Shown here in pieces: positions 1-7,761 of a stretch of DNA of 58,360 nucleotides. This DNA is from Siminovitchia fordii DSM 16014 = CIP 108821 (GTDB lineage: Bacteria > Bacillota > Bacilli > Bacillales > Bacillaceae_C). A program made the translations under genes and the position numbers. The stretch is from NCBI RefSeq assembly GCF_000374565.1, contig NZ_KB894706.1:1-58360 (forward strand), in the 5' to 3' direction. The notes under the pieces were generated by a model that worked only from the letters and a program-made list of their open reading frames with translations, made no database searches and had not been told where the DNA came from. Each line of letters starts with the position of its first letter. Position 1 is the first letter of the stretch.

Positions 1-300
1 GCGAATACTCTTCGGAATCGGGAAATACTCTTAACTTTTCGTAAAATACTCTTCAGAATCCGGGAATACTCTTAACTTTTTCGCGAATACTCTTCAGAAT
101 CCAGAAATCCTCTTAACTTTTCGCGAATACTCTTCAAAATCGGGAAATACTCTTAACTTTTTCAAAATACTCTTCAGAATCCGGGAATACTCTTAACTTT
201 TCGTAAAATACTCTTCAGAATCCAGGAATACTCTTATTTTCCATAAATACTCTTCAGAATCCAGAAATACTCTTACCTTTTGCAAATACTCACCCAAAAT
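1..300. repeat. Tandem repeat, 40-41 bp unit, about 7 copies
   Basis: The block is built from units that begin AATACTCTTC at about positions 4, 45, 86, 126, 166, 207, 246 and (degenerate) 285, so the period is 39-41 bp. Each unit is itself two half-units that both start AATACTCTT: one continues into AGAATCC/CGGG, the other into AACTTTTCG. The array probably continues to the left of the window. No open frame or spacer structure is visible, so this is an intergenic minisatellite and not a CRISPR. Copies drift near 240-300, where the array decays just before the polA promoter. Confidence 0.9.
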
Positions 301-379
301 CCAGCAATCCCATGAACGATCCGCTTCAAATTATATGACTACAATATCTGTATTCCGCTTTTTGCTTTCTTCTCTTTTT

Positions 380-408
380 TTCACATTCCCGAACACACAT
401 GCTAGAAT
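380..408 (+). promoter_or_regulatory. Probable sigma-A promoter of polA
   Basis: TTCACA (380-385) and TAGAAT (403-408) are separated by 17 bp, a good SigA arrangement about 50 bp upstream of the polA start. Inferred from sequence pattern only. Confidence 0.5.
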
Positions 409-456
409 AAAAATATCAGACAGGCGGACGCTCTGCTTGCTTAGGAGGTATTTGGC

Positions 457-3099
457 TTGGGAAAAAATAGTAAGAAATTGATGCTTATTGATGGAAACAG
501 TATTGCCTATCGCGCTTTTTTCGCTTTGCCGCTGTTGCATAATGAAAAAGGGGTTTATACGAATGCCGTATATGGTTTTACAACAATGCTGATGAAAGTG
601 TTGGAAGAGGAGAAGCCGACTCATATTCTTGTTGCTTTTGATGCCGGTAAAACAACGTTTCGTCATGAAACTTACAAAGAGTATAAAGGTGGTCGCCAGA
701 AAACTCCGCCGGAGCTTTCCGAACAGTTTCCATTTCTTAGGGAGCTGCTGGATGCCTATGGTATTAAGCGGTATGAACTTGAAAATTACGAAGCTGACGA
801 TATTATCGGAACCCTTGCTGTTGATGCGGAAAATAATGGGTATGAAGTAAAAGTAATTTCCGGTGATAAAGACTTGACACAATTAAGCACTGACCATATT
901 ACCGTCGGAATTACGAGAAAAGGAATTACGGACATCGAAAATTATACGCCGGAGCATATTAAGGAAAAATACGGTTTGACACCTGAACAGATTATTGATA
1001 TGAAAGGGTTGATGGGAGACCAGTCGGATAATATTCCAGGTGTGCCTGGAGTCGGAGAAAAAACAGCAATCAAATTGTTGAAGGAATTTGGCACTTTGGA
1101 GAATCTACTGGAATCCATCGACAAGGTTAGCGGCCCAAAATTAAAAGAGCGTCTGGAAGAATTTAAGGAACAGGCTGCATTGAGCAAGGAGCTCGCGACC
1201 ATTTTGACGAAAGCCCCTATTGATGTCAATATGTCAGATTTGATTTATGAAGGCTATAATCCTGCTGTTCTGAGATCTCTTTTCCAGGAACTTGAGTTTA
1301 ATTCCCTTCTCGGAAAATTTGAGGACGGAGAAGAAAGTGAGGATCAACCGGAAAATGAAGCCATTAAGTTCCAGACGGTTGATTCAATTGACGATAGTCT
1401 TTTTACGGATAGTATGGCTCTGTATGTGGAAATTCTTGAGGATAATTACCATACAGGTCAAATTGCCGGCTTTGGTCTTTCAAGCGACAAGGGAAATGTT
1501 TTTATTCCCGCGGAAGCCGCATTACAATCGGAAGCTTTTAAAAATTGGGCGGAGGACGAATCAAAGAAAAAGCAGGTATATGACGGAAAACGGTCGATTG
1601 TTTCTTTAAGAAGGCATGGAATTAATTTAAAGGGAATCGATTTTGACCTGCTGATTGTGTCTTATTTACTTAATCCATCCGAATCAACGACTGATTTTGC
1701 AGGCGTTGCGCAGCGCCATGGTTATACGAACGTACAAACGGATGAAGCAGTTTATGGCAAAGGTGCGAAGAAAAAAGTGGCCGAAGGAGATATCCTTGCT
1801 GAACATCTCGCCAGAAAGGCACTGGGCATAGCATCCTTGTACAAACCATTGCTTGATGAACTGGATAAAAATGAACAGATCGATCTTTTCTATGACTTGG
1901 AGCTTCCGCTGTCTTTCATTTTGGCGGATATGGAGTATAAAGGTATCAAAGTGGATATAGATCGTCTGAATGGCATGAAAACTGAAATGGCTCAAAGGCT
2001 GAAGCAGATAGAAGAAAAAATATATGAACTTGCGGGCGAAAAATTCAACATCAATTCACCCAAGCAGCTTGGAGTCATCTTATTTGAAAAGCTTGGTCTG
2101 CCTGTCGTCAAAAAAACTAAGACCGGTTATTCCACGGCTGCGGATGTTTTGGAAAAGCTTGCACCCTCTCATGAAGTCATAGAGGAAATCCTAAACTATA
2201 GACAGCTAGGGAAGTTACAGTCGACATATATAGAAGGCTTGCTTAAAGTGGTTCATAAGGATTCCGACAAAGTCCATACTCGCTTTAACCAAGCATTGAC
2301 CCAAACGGGAAGATTAAGCTCCACAGATCCCAATCTGCAAAATATTCCCATCCGCCTGGAAGAAGGACGAAAAATCCGTCAGGCATTCATTCCTTCACGT
2401 GAAGACTGGGTGATTTTTGCTGCGGATTATTCACAAATTGAACTTAGGGTCCTCGCCCATATTGCGGAAGACGAAAAGCTGATGGAAGCCTTTAGGGAAG
2501 ACATGGATATCCATACTAAAACAGCAATGGATGTTTTTCATGTCAGCAGGGAAGAAGTAACATCCAATATGAGGCGTCAGGCAAAGGCGGTCAACTTCGG
2601 GATCATTTATGGAATCAGCGATTACGGACTTTCACAGAACCTGGGAATTACTAGAAAAGAAGCCGGTATATTCATTGATCGGTACCTGGAAAGCTTTCCG
2701 GGAGTACGCAACTATATGAAGGACATTGTGATGGACGCCAAACAAAAAGGCTATGTATCGACTCTCCTTCATAGAAGAAGATATATTCCGGAAATCAACA
2801 GCAGGAATTTTAACATCAGGAGCTTTGCAGAACGGACTGCAATGAATACCCCCATTCAGGGAAGTGCCGCTGATATTATAAAAAAAGCAATGATTGATAT
2901 GTATAAAAAGCTTGAACAAGAAGAATTGAAGACACGTCTTCTGCTGCAAGTGCATGATGAATTGATTTTTGAAGCTCCCAAAGACGAAATCGAGATATTG
3001 GAAAAACTGGTTCCCGACGTGATGGAACATGCATTGGAGCTCAAGGTTCCGTTGAAAGTCGATTATTCATTCGGGCCCACATGGTATGATGCAAAATAA
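457..3099 (+). CDS. polA: DNA polymerase I
   Basis: Family A DNA polymerase for gap filling, Okazaki fragment maturation and excision repair. The 880 residues match the usual Bacillus length. Order of domains: 5' nuclease (about 1-290, with the YEADDIIGTLA acidic motif and the GVPGVGEKTA helix-hairpin-helix), a degenerate 3'-5' exonuclease domain (about 300-470), then the polymerase domain with motif A DYSQIELR, motif B RRQAKAVNFGIIYG and motif C VHDELIFE. The start is TTG at 457 because AGGAGGT lies 7 bases upstream. As in other Bacillus PolA proteins the middle domain lacks an obvious proofreading active site, so it is probably not a proofreading enzyme (inference from family). mutM follows after 38 bp, so the two are likely cotranscribed repair genes. 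Confidence 0.97.
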   Translation: MGKNSKKLMLIDGNSIAYRAFFALPLLHNEKGVYTNAVYGFTTMLMKVLEEEKPTHILVAFDAGKTTFRHETYKEYKGGRQKTPPELSEQFPFLRELLDAYGIKRYELENYEADDIIGTLAVDAENNGYEVKVISGDKDLTQLSTDHITVGITRKGITDIENYTPEHIKEKYGLTPEQIIDMKGLMGDQSDNIPGVPGVGEKTAIKLLKEFGTLENLLESIDKVSGPKLKERLEEFKEQAALSKELATILTKAPIDVNMSDLIYEGYNPAVLRSLFQELEFNSLLGKFEDGEESEDQPENEAIKFQTVDSIDDSLFTDSMALYVEILEDNYHTGQIAGFGLSSDKGNVFIPAEAALQSEAFKNWAEDESKKKQVYDGKRSIVSLRRHGINLKGIDFDLLIVSYLLNPSESTTDFAGVAQRHGYTNVQTDEAVYGKGAKKKVAEGDILAEHLARKALGIASLYKPLLDELDKNEQIDLFYDLELPLSFILADMEYKGIKVDIDRLNGMKTEMAQRLKQIEEKIYELAGEKFNINSPKQLGVILFEKLGLPVVKKTKTGYSTAADVLEKLAPSHEVIEEILNYRQLGKLQSTYIEGLLKVVHKDSDKVHTRFNQALTQTGRLSSTDPNLQNIPIRLEEGRKIRQAFIPSREDWVIFAADYSQIELRVLAHIAEDEKLMEAFREDMDIHTKTAMDVFHVSREEVTSNMRRQAKAVNFGIIYGISDYGLSQNLGITRKEAGIFIDRYLESFPGVRNYMKDIVMDAKQKGYVSTLLHRRRYIPEINSRNFNIRSFAERTAMNTPIQGSAADIIKKAMIDMYKKLEQEELKTRLLLQVHDELIFEAPKDEIEILEKLVPDVMEHALELKVPLKVDYSFGPTWYDAK

Positions 3100-3137
3100 A
3101 TATCAATCAACATGCTGAAACATCAGGGAGTGAGAAT

Positions 3138-3965
3138 ATGCCGGAGTTACCGGAAGTTGAGAATGTAAGAAAATCGCTGCTTCGATTAGTTCGGGGGAAA
3201 ACGATTCAAAAAGTTGAATCCGGATGGCCCAAAATCATCAAACGTCCTCTTGAAGTTGAGCAATTTTACGATGCTTTGGAAGGTCAGACAATCCAGGATT
3301 TACAACGAAAAGGGAAGTTTCTCATTTTCATGCTTGATCATTATTCGCTTGTTTCACATTTGCGTATGGAAGGCCACTACAGTGTAAATCAGAGTGGAGA
3401 GCAAGCGGATAAACACACCCATGTAATTTTTAAGTTTTCAGACGGAACCGAAATGCGATATCGTGATGTCCGAAAGTTTGGTACCATGCATTTATTCAAA
3501 AAGGGTGAAGAAGAAAAAGAGTTGCCTTTATCAAAGCTTGGTCCCGAGCCCTTTTCACAGGATTGTTCACTCGGTTATCTTAAATCTGAGTTTCAGAAAA
3601 CCGAACGGATTATAAAGGCAGTATTGCTTGATCAGAGTATCGTGGCGGGACTTGGTAATATATATGCGGATGAGGTTTTATACAAATCAAAAATTCATCC
3701 GGAAAGAAAAGCCAATACGCTTACAGAAAAAGAAATTCAAAAGCTTAGCCAAGAAATGGTGCAGACATTGGAAGAATCCATTTCGGCGGGTGGGAGTTCG
3801 GTGAACACTTACATGGATTCAATGGGATTGAGCGGAACTTATCAGGAAAGGCTTAAAGTTTACGGCCGGAATGGTAAGTCATGCCTGGACTGCGGAACCA
3901 TTTTGGAAAAAACAAAAACTGCAGGACGGGGAACTCATTTTTGTCCAACATGCCAAAAGAATTAA
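3138..3965 (+). CDS. mutM: Formamidopyrimidine-DNA glycosylase
   Basis: Base excision repair glycosylase/AP lyase that removes 8-oxoguanine and formamidopyrimidines. The 275-residue protein begins MPELPEVE, where Pro2 is the family's catalytic nucleophile and Glu3 the assisting acid. It keeps the helix-two-turn-helix region (LLDQSIVAGLGNIYADE, about 170-186) and ends in a four-cysteine zinc finger (CLDCGTI ... CPTCQ). The start ATG is set by GGGAGTGAGA just upstream and by the need for a free N-terminal proline. It lies directly downstream of polA, the same order as in B. subtilis. Confidence 0.97.
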   Translation: MPELPEVENVRKSLLRLVRGKTIQKVESGWPKIIKRPLEVEQFYDALEGQTIQDLQRKGKFLIFMLDHYSLVSHLRMEGHYSVNQSGEQADKHTHVIFKFSDGTEMRYRDVRKFGTMHLFKKGEEEKELPLSKLGPEPFSQDCSLGYLKSEFQKTERIIKAVLLDQSIVAGLGNIYADEVLYKSKIHPERKANTLTEKEIQKLSQEMVQTLEESISAGGSSVNTYMDSMGLSGTYQERLKVYGRNGKSCLDCGTILEKTKTAGRGTHFCPTCQKN

Positions 3966-4054
3966 GAAAAGCGCGCTGAAATCAGCTTTTTAACCATCAG
4001 CAAGCATCCTTCATATAATAATTTATCGCAATTTGAAGGGGAAGGAGCTTGCAG

Positions 4055-4687
4055 ATGGGCTATACATTTTCTCTTTTATTATTAGCAGTTGCAATTAGTC
4101 TTGATAGCTTTGGAGCCGGATTGGCGTATGGATTGAGGAATATTAAGATTCCTCTTAAGTCGATTATGATCATCGCTCTTTGCACCGCTTTATCTCTTGG
4201 TGCTGCCATGTTTTTCGGGCAGTTGATTCAAGGATTCCTGTCGCCTGCGGCAGCTAACCGAATAGGAGGAGCAATCCTCATAGCTATCGGAGGCTGGGTC
4301 ATTTTTCAGTTTATCAGATCGGAAAAAGACCAAACTGGCCACCAGGAAAAATTGGAATTTAATTGGGAAATCAAATCTCTTGGAATTGTCATCCATATTT
4401 TAAAAAAACCGACTAGGGCTGACTTTGATTCTTCGGGAACAGTCACAGGTGTCGAAGCATTCATGCTTGGGATGGCGTTGTCTCTTGACGCTTTTGGTGT
4501 AGGGATCGGTGCAGCGATGCTTGGATTCAGCCCAATCATTTTATCCGGAGCGGCAGCTGTGATGGGCGGATTGTTTTTAGCTGGAGGAATTGCTTTCGGC
4601 GGATTATTTGCCCATATGCGCGCTATACAAAAATTCACCTTTTTTCCAGGTGTACTGTTAATTGTCATTGGACTTTTAAAAATGTAA
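4055..4687 (+). CDS. ytaF: YtaF family sporulation/MntP-like membrane protein
   Basis: Integral membrane protein of about 210 residues with some six hydrophobic segments. The N-terminal half (AVAISLDSFGAGLAYGLR) and the C-terminal half (GMALSLDAFGVGIGAAML) carry the same SLDxFG-type motif, so the protein is an internal duplication of the MntP/LysE-like fold. YtaF is annotated as a sporulation membrane protein; relatives export manganese. Substrate is not determinable here. ATG 4055 is preferred over TTG 4049 because GAAGGAG sits 7 bases before it. It lies between mutM and coaE, as in B. subtilis. Confidence 0.85.
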   Translation: MGYTFSLLLLAVAISLDSFGAGLAYGLRNIKIPLKSIMIIALCTALSLGAAMFFGQLIQGFLSPAAANRIGGAILIAIGGWVIFQFIRSEKDQTGHQEKLEFNWEIKSLGIVIHILKKPTRADFDSSGTVTGVEAFMLGMALSLDAFGVGIGAAMLGFSPIILSGAAAVMGGLFLAGGIAFGGLFAHMRAIQKFTFFPGVLLIVIGLLKM

Positions 4688-4704
4688 ATGAAAGAGGCAG
4701 GCAA

Positions 4705-5307
4705 ATGGCATTTATTATAGGATTAACAGGAGGAATTGCAAGCGGCAAAAGCACAGTTTCCAAGCTTCTCGAAAAACGGGGTTTTGCCATTGTTGATGCA
4801 GATGTTGCAGCAAGAAAAGTCGTCGAGCCAGGTGAAAAGGCAAATAAAGATATTGTGGAGGCGTTTGGCAGCAGCATCCTTTTGACAGATGGAACGCTTG
4901 ACAGGGCCAAACTGGGTTCGATTGTTTTTCAAAACGATGACGAACGAAAAAAGTTAAATGCCATCGTCCATCCTGCTGTTCGGAAAAAAATGAATGATTG
5001 GCAGGAGGAAGCCATTAAAGCTGGAAAACGGACGATCATTCTTGATATTCCCCTGCTGTATGAAAGCGGATTGACACATCTTGTAGAAAAAACAATTGTG
5101 GTTTATGTCAATGAATGCACCCAATTGAAAAGACTGATAGAAAGAAATAATTTTACTGAGGAAGAGGCAAAATCAAGAATTGCGTCTCAAATTCCTTTAA
5201 AGGAAAAAATGGAAAAAGCCGATGCTGTGATCGATAACAACGGCAGCGTAGAAGAAACTGAAACGCAGCTGGAACAGCTGATTGAAAAATGGAAAATGAA
5301 ACCTTAA
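4705..5307 (+). CDS. coaE: Dephospho-CoA kinase
   Basis: Last enzyme of CoA synthesis: phosphorylates the ribose 3'-OH of dephospho-CoA using ATP. The 200-residue product opens with IIGLTGGIASGKSTV, whose P-loop GGIASGKS is at about residues 8-15. It has the typical DADVAARKVVEPG substrate-binding stretch and IILDIPLLYESGL, the lid-region motif of CoaE. It follows ytaF by 17 bp and ends at a strong terminator, so it is probably the last gene of the polA-mutM-ytaF-coaE unit. Confidence 0.96.
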   Translation: MAFIIGLTGGIASGKSTVSKLLEKRGFAIVDADVAARKVVEPGEKANKDIVEAFGSSILLTDGTLDRAKLGSIVFQNDDERKKLNAIVHPAVRKKMNDWQEEAIKAGKRTIILDIPLLYESGLTHLVEKTIVVYVNECTQLKRLIERNNFTEEEAKSRIASQIPLKEKMEKADAVIDNNGSVEETETQLEQLIEKWKMKP

Positions 5308-5336
5308 ACGGGAGTGCATGAGCGCTCCCGTTTTTG
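5306..5336 (+). terminator. Rho-independent terminator after coaE
   Basis: AAACGGGAG pairs with CTCCCGTTT across a 10-base loop and runs into a T stretch. It closes the polA-coaE transcription unit. Confidence 0.88.
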
Positions 5337-5386
5337 GTTATTTTAACGGTAAAAGTCATCATTTTGTTATTTCTTTTTATTTTAAA

Positions 5387-5429
5387 TATGTTATACTATT
5401 TACGATCAAATGAAATTAAGTATAACACT
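5387..5429 (+). promoter_or_regulatory. gapB promoter with CcpN-like operator
   Basis: TATACT at 5392-5397 preceded by TG (5389-5390) is an extended -10. The 11-mer TATGTTATACT at 5387-5397 fits the CcpN motif TRTGHYATAYW as I recall it. A second copy in the opposite orientation (AGTATAACACT, 5419-5429) matches at 10 of 11 positions. CcpN represses gapB during glycolytic growth in B. subtilis. Motif match seen; regulation inferred. Confidence 0.6.
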
Positions 5430-5451
5430 ATATAGGGGGCTCCCGGTTATT

Positions 5452-6480
5452 ATGAAGGCTAATATTGCAATTAATGGATTTGGCCGTATCGGCCGCATGG
5501 TTTTTAGAAAAGCGATCATGGAAGACCGATTTAATATTGTTGCGGTCAATGCAAGCTATCCTGCAGAAACACTTGCCCATTTAATCAAATATGATACAAC
5601 CCATGGCACATTTGATGCAGATGTACAAGCAAAAGAAAATGCTTTGCTTGTAAACGGAAAAGAAATTAAATTATTAAGCAATCGTAATCCTTTGGAACTT
5701 CCTTGGGGAGAATTGGGTATCGATATTGTCATTGAGGCTACTGGTGTATTTAATTCCCGTGACAAAGCGGCAATGCATCTGGAAGCTGGCGCCAAAAAAG
5801 TCGTTTTGACAGCTCCTGGTAAGAATGAAGATGTAACGATCGTCATGGGCGTAAACGATAAAGATTTGAACATCAACAAGCATGACATTATTTCCAACGC
5901 ATCTTGTACAACAAACTGCCTGGCACCAGTCGCAAAAGTAATTGACGATGCATTTGGCATTGAAAACGGCTTGATGACGACTGTTCACGCTTATACGAAC
6001 GATCAAAAAAACCTTGATAACCCGCATAAGGATCTGCGCCGTGCACGTGCATGCGCACAATCCATTATCCCTACAACAACAGGTGCGGCAAAAGCATTGT
6101 CGCTTGTCTTGCCTCACCTAAAAGGTAAATTGCACGGAATGGCACTCCGTGTTCCAACTCCTAACGTGTCACTTGTTGACCTTGTTGTAGATGTTAAACG
6201 CCCTGTAACAGTTCAAGATGTAAATAAAGCGTTCGAAACAGCCGCAAACGGTCCGTTAAAAGGTATTTTGTCCTTTACGACAGAGCCGCTTGTTTCCATC
6301 GATTTCAATACCAATTCGAACTCGGCTATCATTGACGGTCTTTCAACCATTGTCATGGATGATACAAAATTGAAAGTACTTGCCTGGTATGATAACGAGT
6401 GGGGTTACTCCTGCCGCGTAGTGGACCTTGTCTCTTATGTAGCATCTTTACTTGATAAAAAAGAAGCGAAAGCAGGCTAG
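5452..6480 (+). CDS. gapB: NADP-dependent glyceraldehyde-3-phosphate dehydrogenase, gluconeogenic type
   Basis: Interconverts 1,3-bisphosphoglycerate and glyceraldehyde-3-phosphate; the GapB class works in the gluconeogenic direction. The Rossmann start INGFGRIGRMVFRKA and the catalytic cysteine in SNASCTTNCLAP are present. Assignment to GapB and not GapA rests on its resemblance to B. subtilis GapB throughout (for example ETLAHLIKYDTTHG and NDQKNLDNPHKDLRRARA) and on position next to coaE and nrdR. The frame is open further upstream to 5410, but ATG 5452 has AGGGGGC 11 bases before it and gives the normal N-terminus (342 residues). Expected to be repressed by CcpN. Confidence 0.95.
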   Translation: MKANIAINGFGRIGRMVFRKAIMEDRFNIVAVNASYPAETLAHLIKYDTTHGTFDADVQAKENALLVNGKEIKLLSNRNPLELPWGELGIDIVIEATGVFNSRDKAAMHLEAGAKKVVLTAPGKNEDVTIVMGVNDKDLNINKHDIISNASCTTNCLAPVAKVIDDAFGIENGLMTTVHAYTNDQKNLDNPHKDLRRARACAQSIIPTTTGAAKALSLVLPHLKGKLHGMALRVPTPNVSLVDLVVDVKRPVTVQDVNKAFETAANGPLKGILSFTTEPLVSIDFNTNSNSAIIDGLSTIVMDDTKLKVLAWYDNEWGYSCRVVDLVSYVASLLDKKEAKAG

Positions 6481-6490
6481 TTCGAATAAA

Positions 6491-6526
6491 TAAAGGGACA
6501 AATCCGAAATGGATTTGTCCCTTTTA
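6491..6526. terminator. Bidirectional terminator between gapB and the signal peptidase gene
   Basis: AAAGGGACAAATCC and GGATTTGTCCCTTT form a perfect 14-bp stem with a 5-base loop, flanked by A-rich and T-rich tracts on both sides. It can end both the + strand gapB and the - strand sip transcript. Confidence 0.9.
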
Positions 6527-6539
6527 TGTTTGAGTCCTA

Positions 6540-7088
6540 TTATTTGGCGAGTCCAATGTCATTAAAAGGATAAATTTTTAATTTCACTTCCCCTATCACT
6601 GAATCATATGAAATGAGCCCGAATGTTCGGCTGTCCTTACTGTTTAATCGGTTATCCCCCATCACAAACAACATGTTCTCAGGAACTTTGGTTTTCCCGG
6701 TTTTCTCCAATAAAGAAAAATCTTCAGTCAGGCTGTTGTTTGGATTGTTTCTTTTATTTTCCGATAAGTAGGGTTCATTGTATGCTTTCCCATTTATATA
6801 GAGTACATCCTTTTTCACTTCAATGCTGTCTCCCGGCAGCCCAATTACACGCTTGATATAGTGTTCACTTTCAATATCAGGCGCATTGAATACAATCACA
6901 TCAAATCTCTGGATCTTGGATGTTTTACTGATTACAACTCTATCGTGATCTTGGAAGGAAGGTGACATTGATTCTCCAAAAACAGTGATAGGCGAGAAGA
7001 AAAATTGTCTGCATATGAATGCGAGGATGATGGCAAATGCGAGTGATTTGGTCCAGGAAACCAATTCTTTCTTTGTCGTTTCTTTCAT
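6540..7088 (-). CDS. Type I signal peptidase
   Basis: Membrane-anchored serine/lysine peptidase that removes signal peptides from exported proteins. There is one N-terminal membrane segment (SLAFAIILAFICRQFFF, about residues 13-29). The catalytic serine lies in GESMSPSF, the lysine in YIKRVIGLPGD, and the GDNRLNSKDSRTFG box closes the domain. At 182 residues it is a normal SipS/SipT-type enzyme. The start is ATG 7088 with GGGAGGG upstream; an upstream in-frame extension is AT-rich leader. It is transcribed against its neighbours and occupies the slot where B. subtilis has speD, so it is probably a local insertion into the conserved order. Which Sip paralogue it is cannot be decided. Confidence 0.94.
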   Translation of the reverse strand: MKETTKKELVSWTKSLAFAIILAFICRQFFFSPITVFGESMSPSFQDHDRVVISKTSKIQRFDVIVFNAPDIESEHYIKRVIGLPGDSIEVKKDVLYINGKAYNEPYLSENKRNNPNNSLTEDFSLLEKTGKTKVPENMLFVMGDNRLNSKDSRTFGLISYDSVIGEVKLKIYPFNDIGLAK

Positions 7089-7298
7089 GTCTTTCCCTCC
7101 CAAAAATATTATTTTATTATATTTACTGTATACTATATAAACAACTAAGAACAAGGTATTTCTTGTAAATTATTTTTCCATAAGCTTTTTTACTGTTACC
7201 TTTTTAACGCGATCGTCGCTTTCGTTTTTCTCCTTTTTCTTTCCACTTCAATTACTGTATAATGAATAGAAGCAAACTTGAACGGAGCTGAAGAAGAG

Positions 7299-7754
7299 AT
7301 GAAATGCCCTTCATGCAAGCATAACGGCACGCGTGTCGTGGATTCAAGGCCTGCAGATGAATGGAGATCAATCAGAAGAAGGCGTGAGTGTGAGCGGTGC
7401 ACCTATCGTTTCACGACATTTGAGCGAGTGGAAGAAACGCCTCTGATCGTAATTAAAAAAGAGGGAACCCGAGAGGAATTTAGCAGGGAGAAGATTCTGC
7501 GAGGTTTAATCAGGGCTTGTGAAAAAAGGCCGGTTTCATTGGAGCAGTTGGAAACAATCACTAACGAGATTGAAAGTGAACTGCGAAATATGGGACAATC
7601 GGAAGTCAATTCGGAGGCAATCGGAGAAATGGTGATGGATAAACTTGCAAAAATAGATGAGGTCGCCTATGTCCGTTTTGCTTCAGTGTACAGGCAGTTC
7701 AAAGACATCAATGTGTTCTTGGATGAACTGAAAGATTTAATAAAAAAAGATTAG
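7299..7754 (+). CDS. nrdR: Transcriptional repressor NrdR
   Basis: ATP/dATP-sensing repressor of ribonucleotide reductase genes. The N-terminal zinc ribbon uses the pairs CPSC (start) and CERC; TRVVDSR is the family signature. The remaining two thirds form the ATP-cone domain ([18 protein letters not shown] onward). At 151 residues it has the normal length. ATG 7299 is chosen because every NrdR begins MKCPxC; an upstream TTG in frame at 7278 only adds seven untypical residues. It heads the nrdR-dnaB-dnaI cluster as in B. subtilis. Confidence 0.96.
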   Translation: MKCPSCKHNGTRVVDSRPADEWRSIRRRRECERCTYRFTTFERVEETPLIVIKKEGTREEFSREKILRGLIRACEKRPVSLEQLETITNEIESELRNMGQSEVNSEAIGEMVMDKLAKIDEVAYVRFASVYRQFKDINVFLDELKDLIKKD

Positions 7755-7761
7755 TGAAAGT

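Noticed and set aside
1-300. CRISPR array
   Set aside because: Units are contiguous and nearly identical with no unique spacers; the short internal half-period and absence of cas genes fit a minisatellite.
3840-3960. Frameshift at the end of mutM
   Set aside because: The zinc-finger cysteines (CLDC and CPTC) are all in frame and the length is normal.
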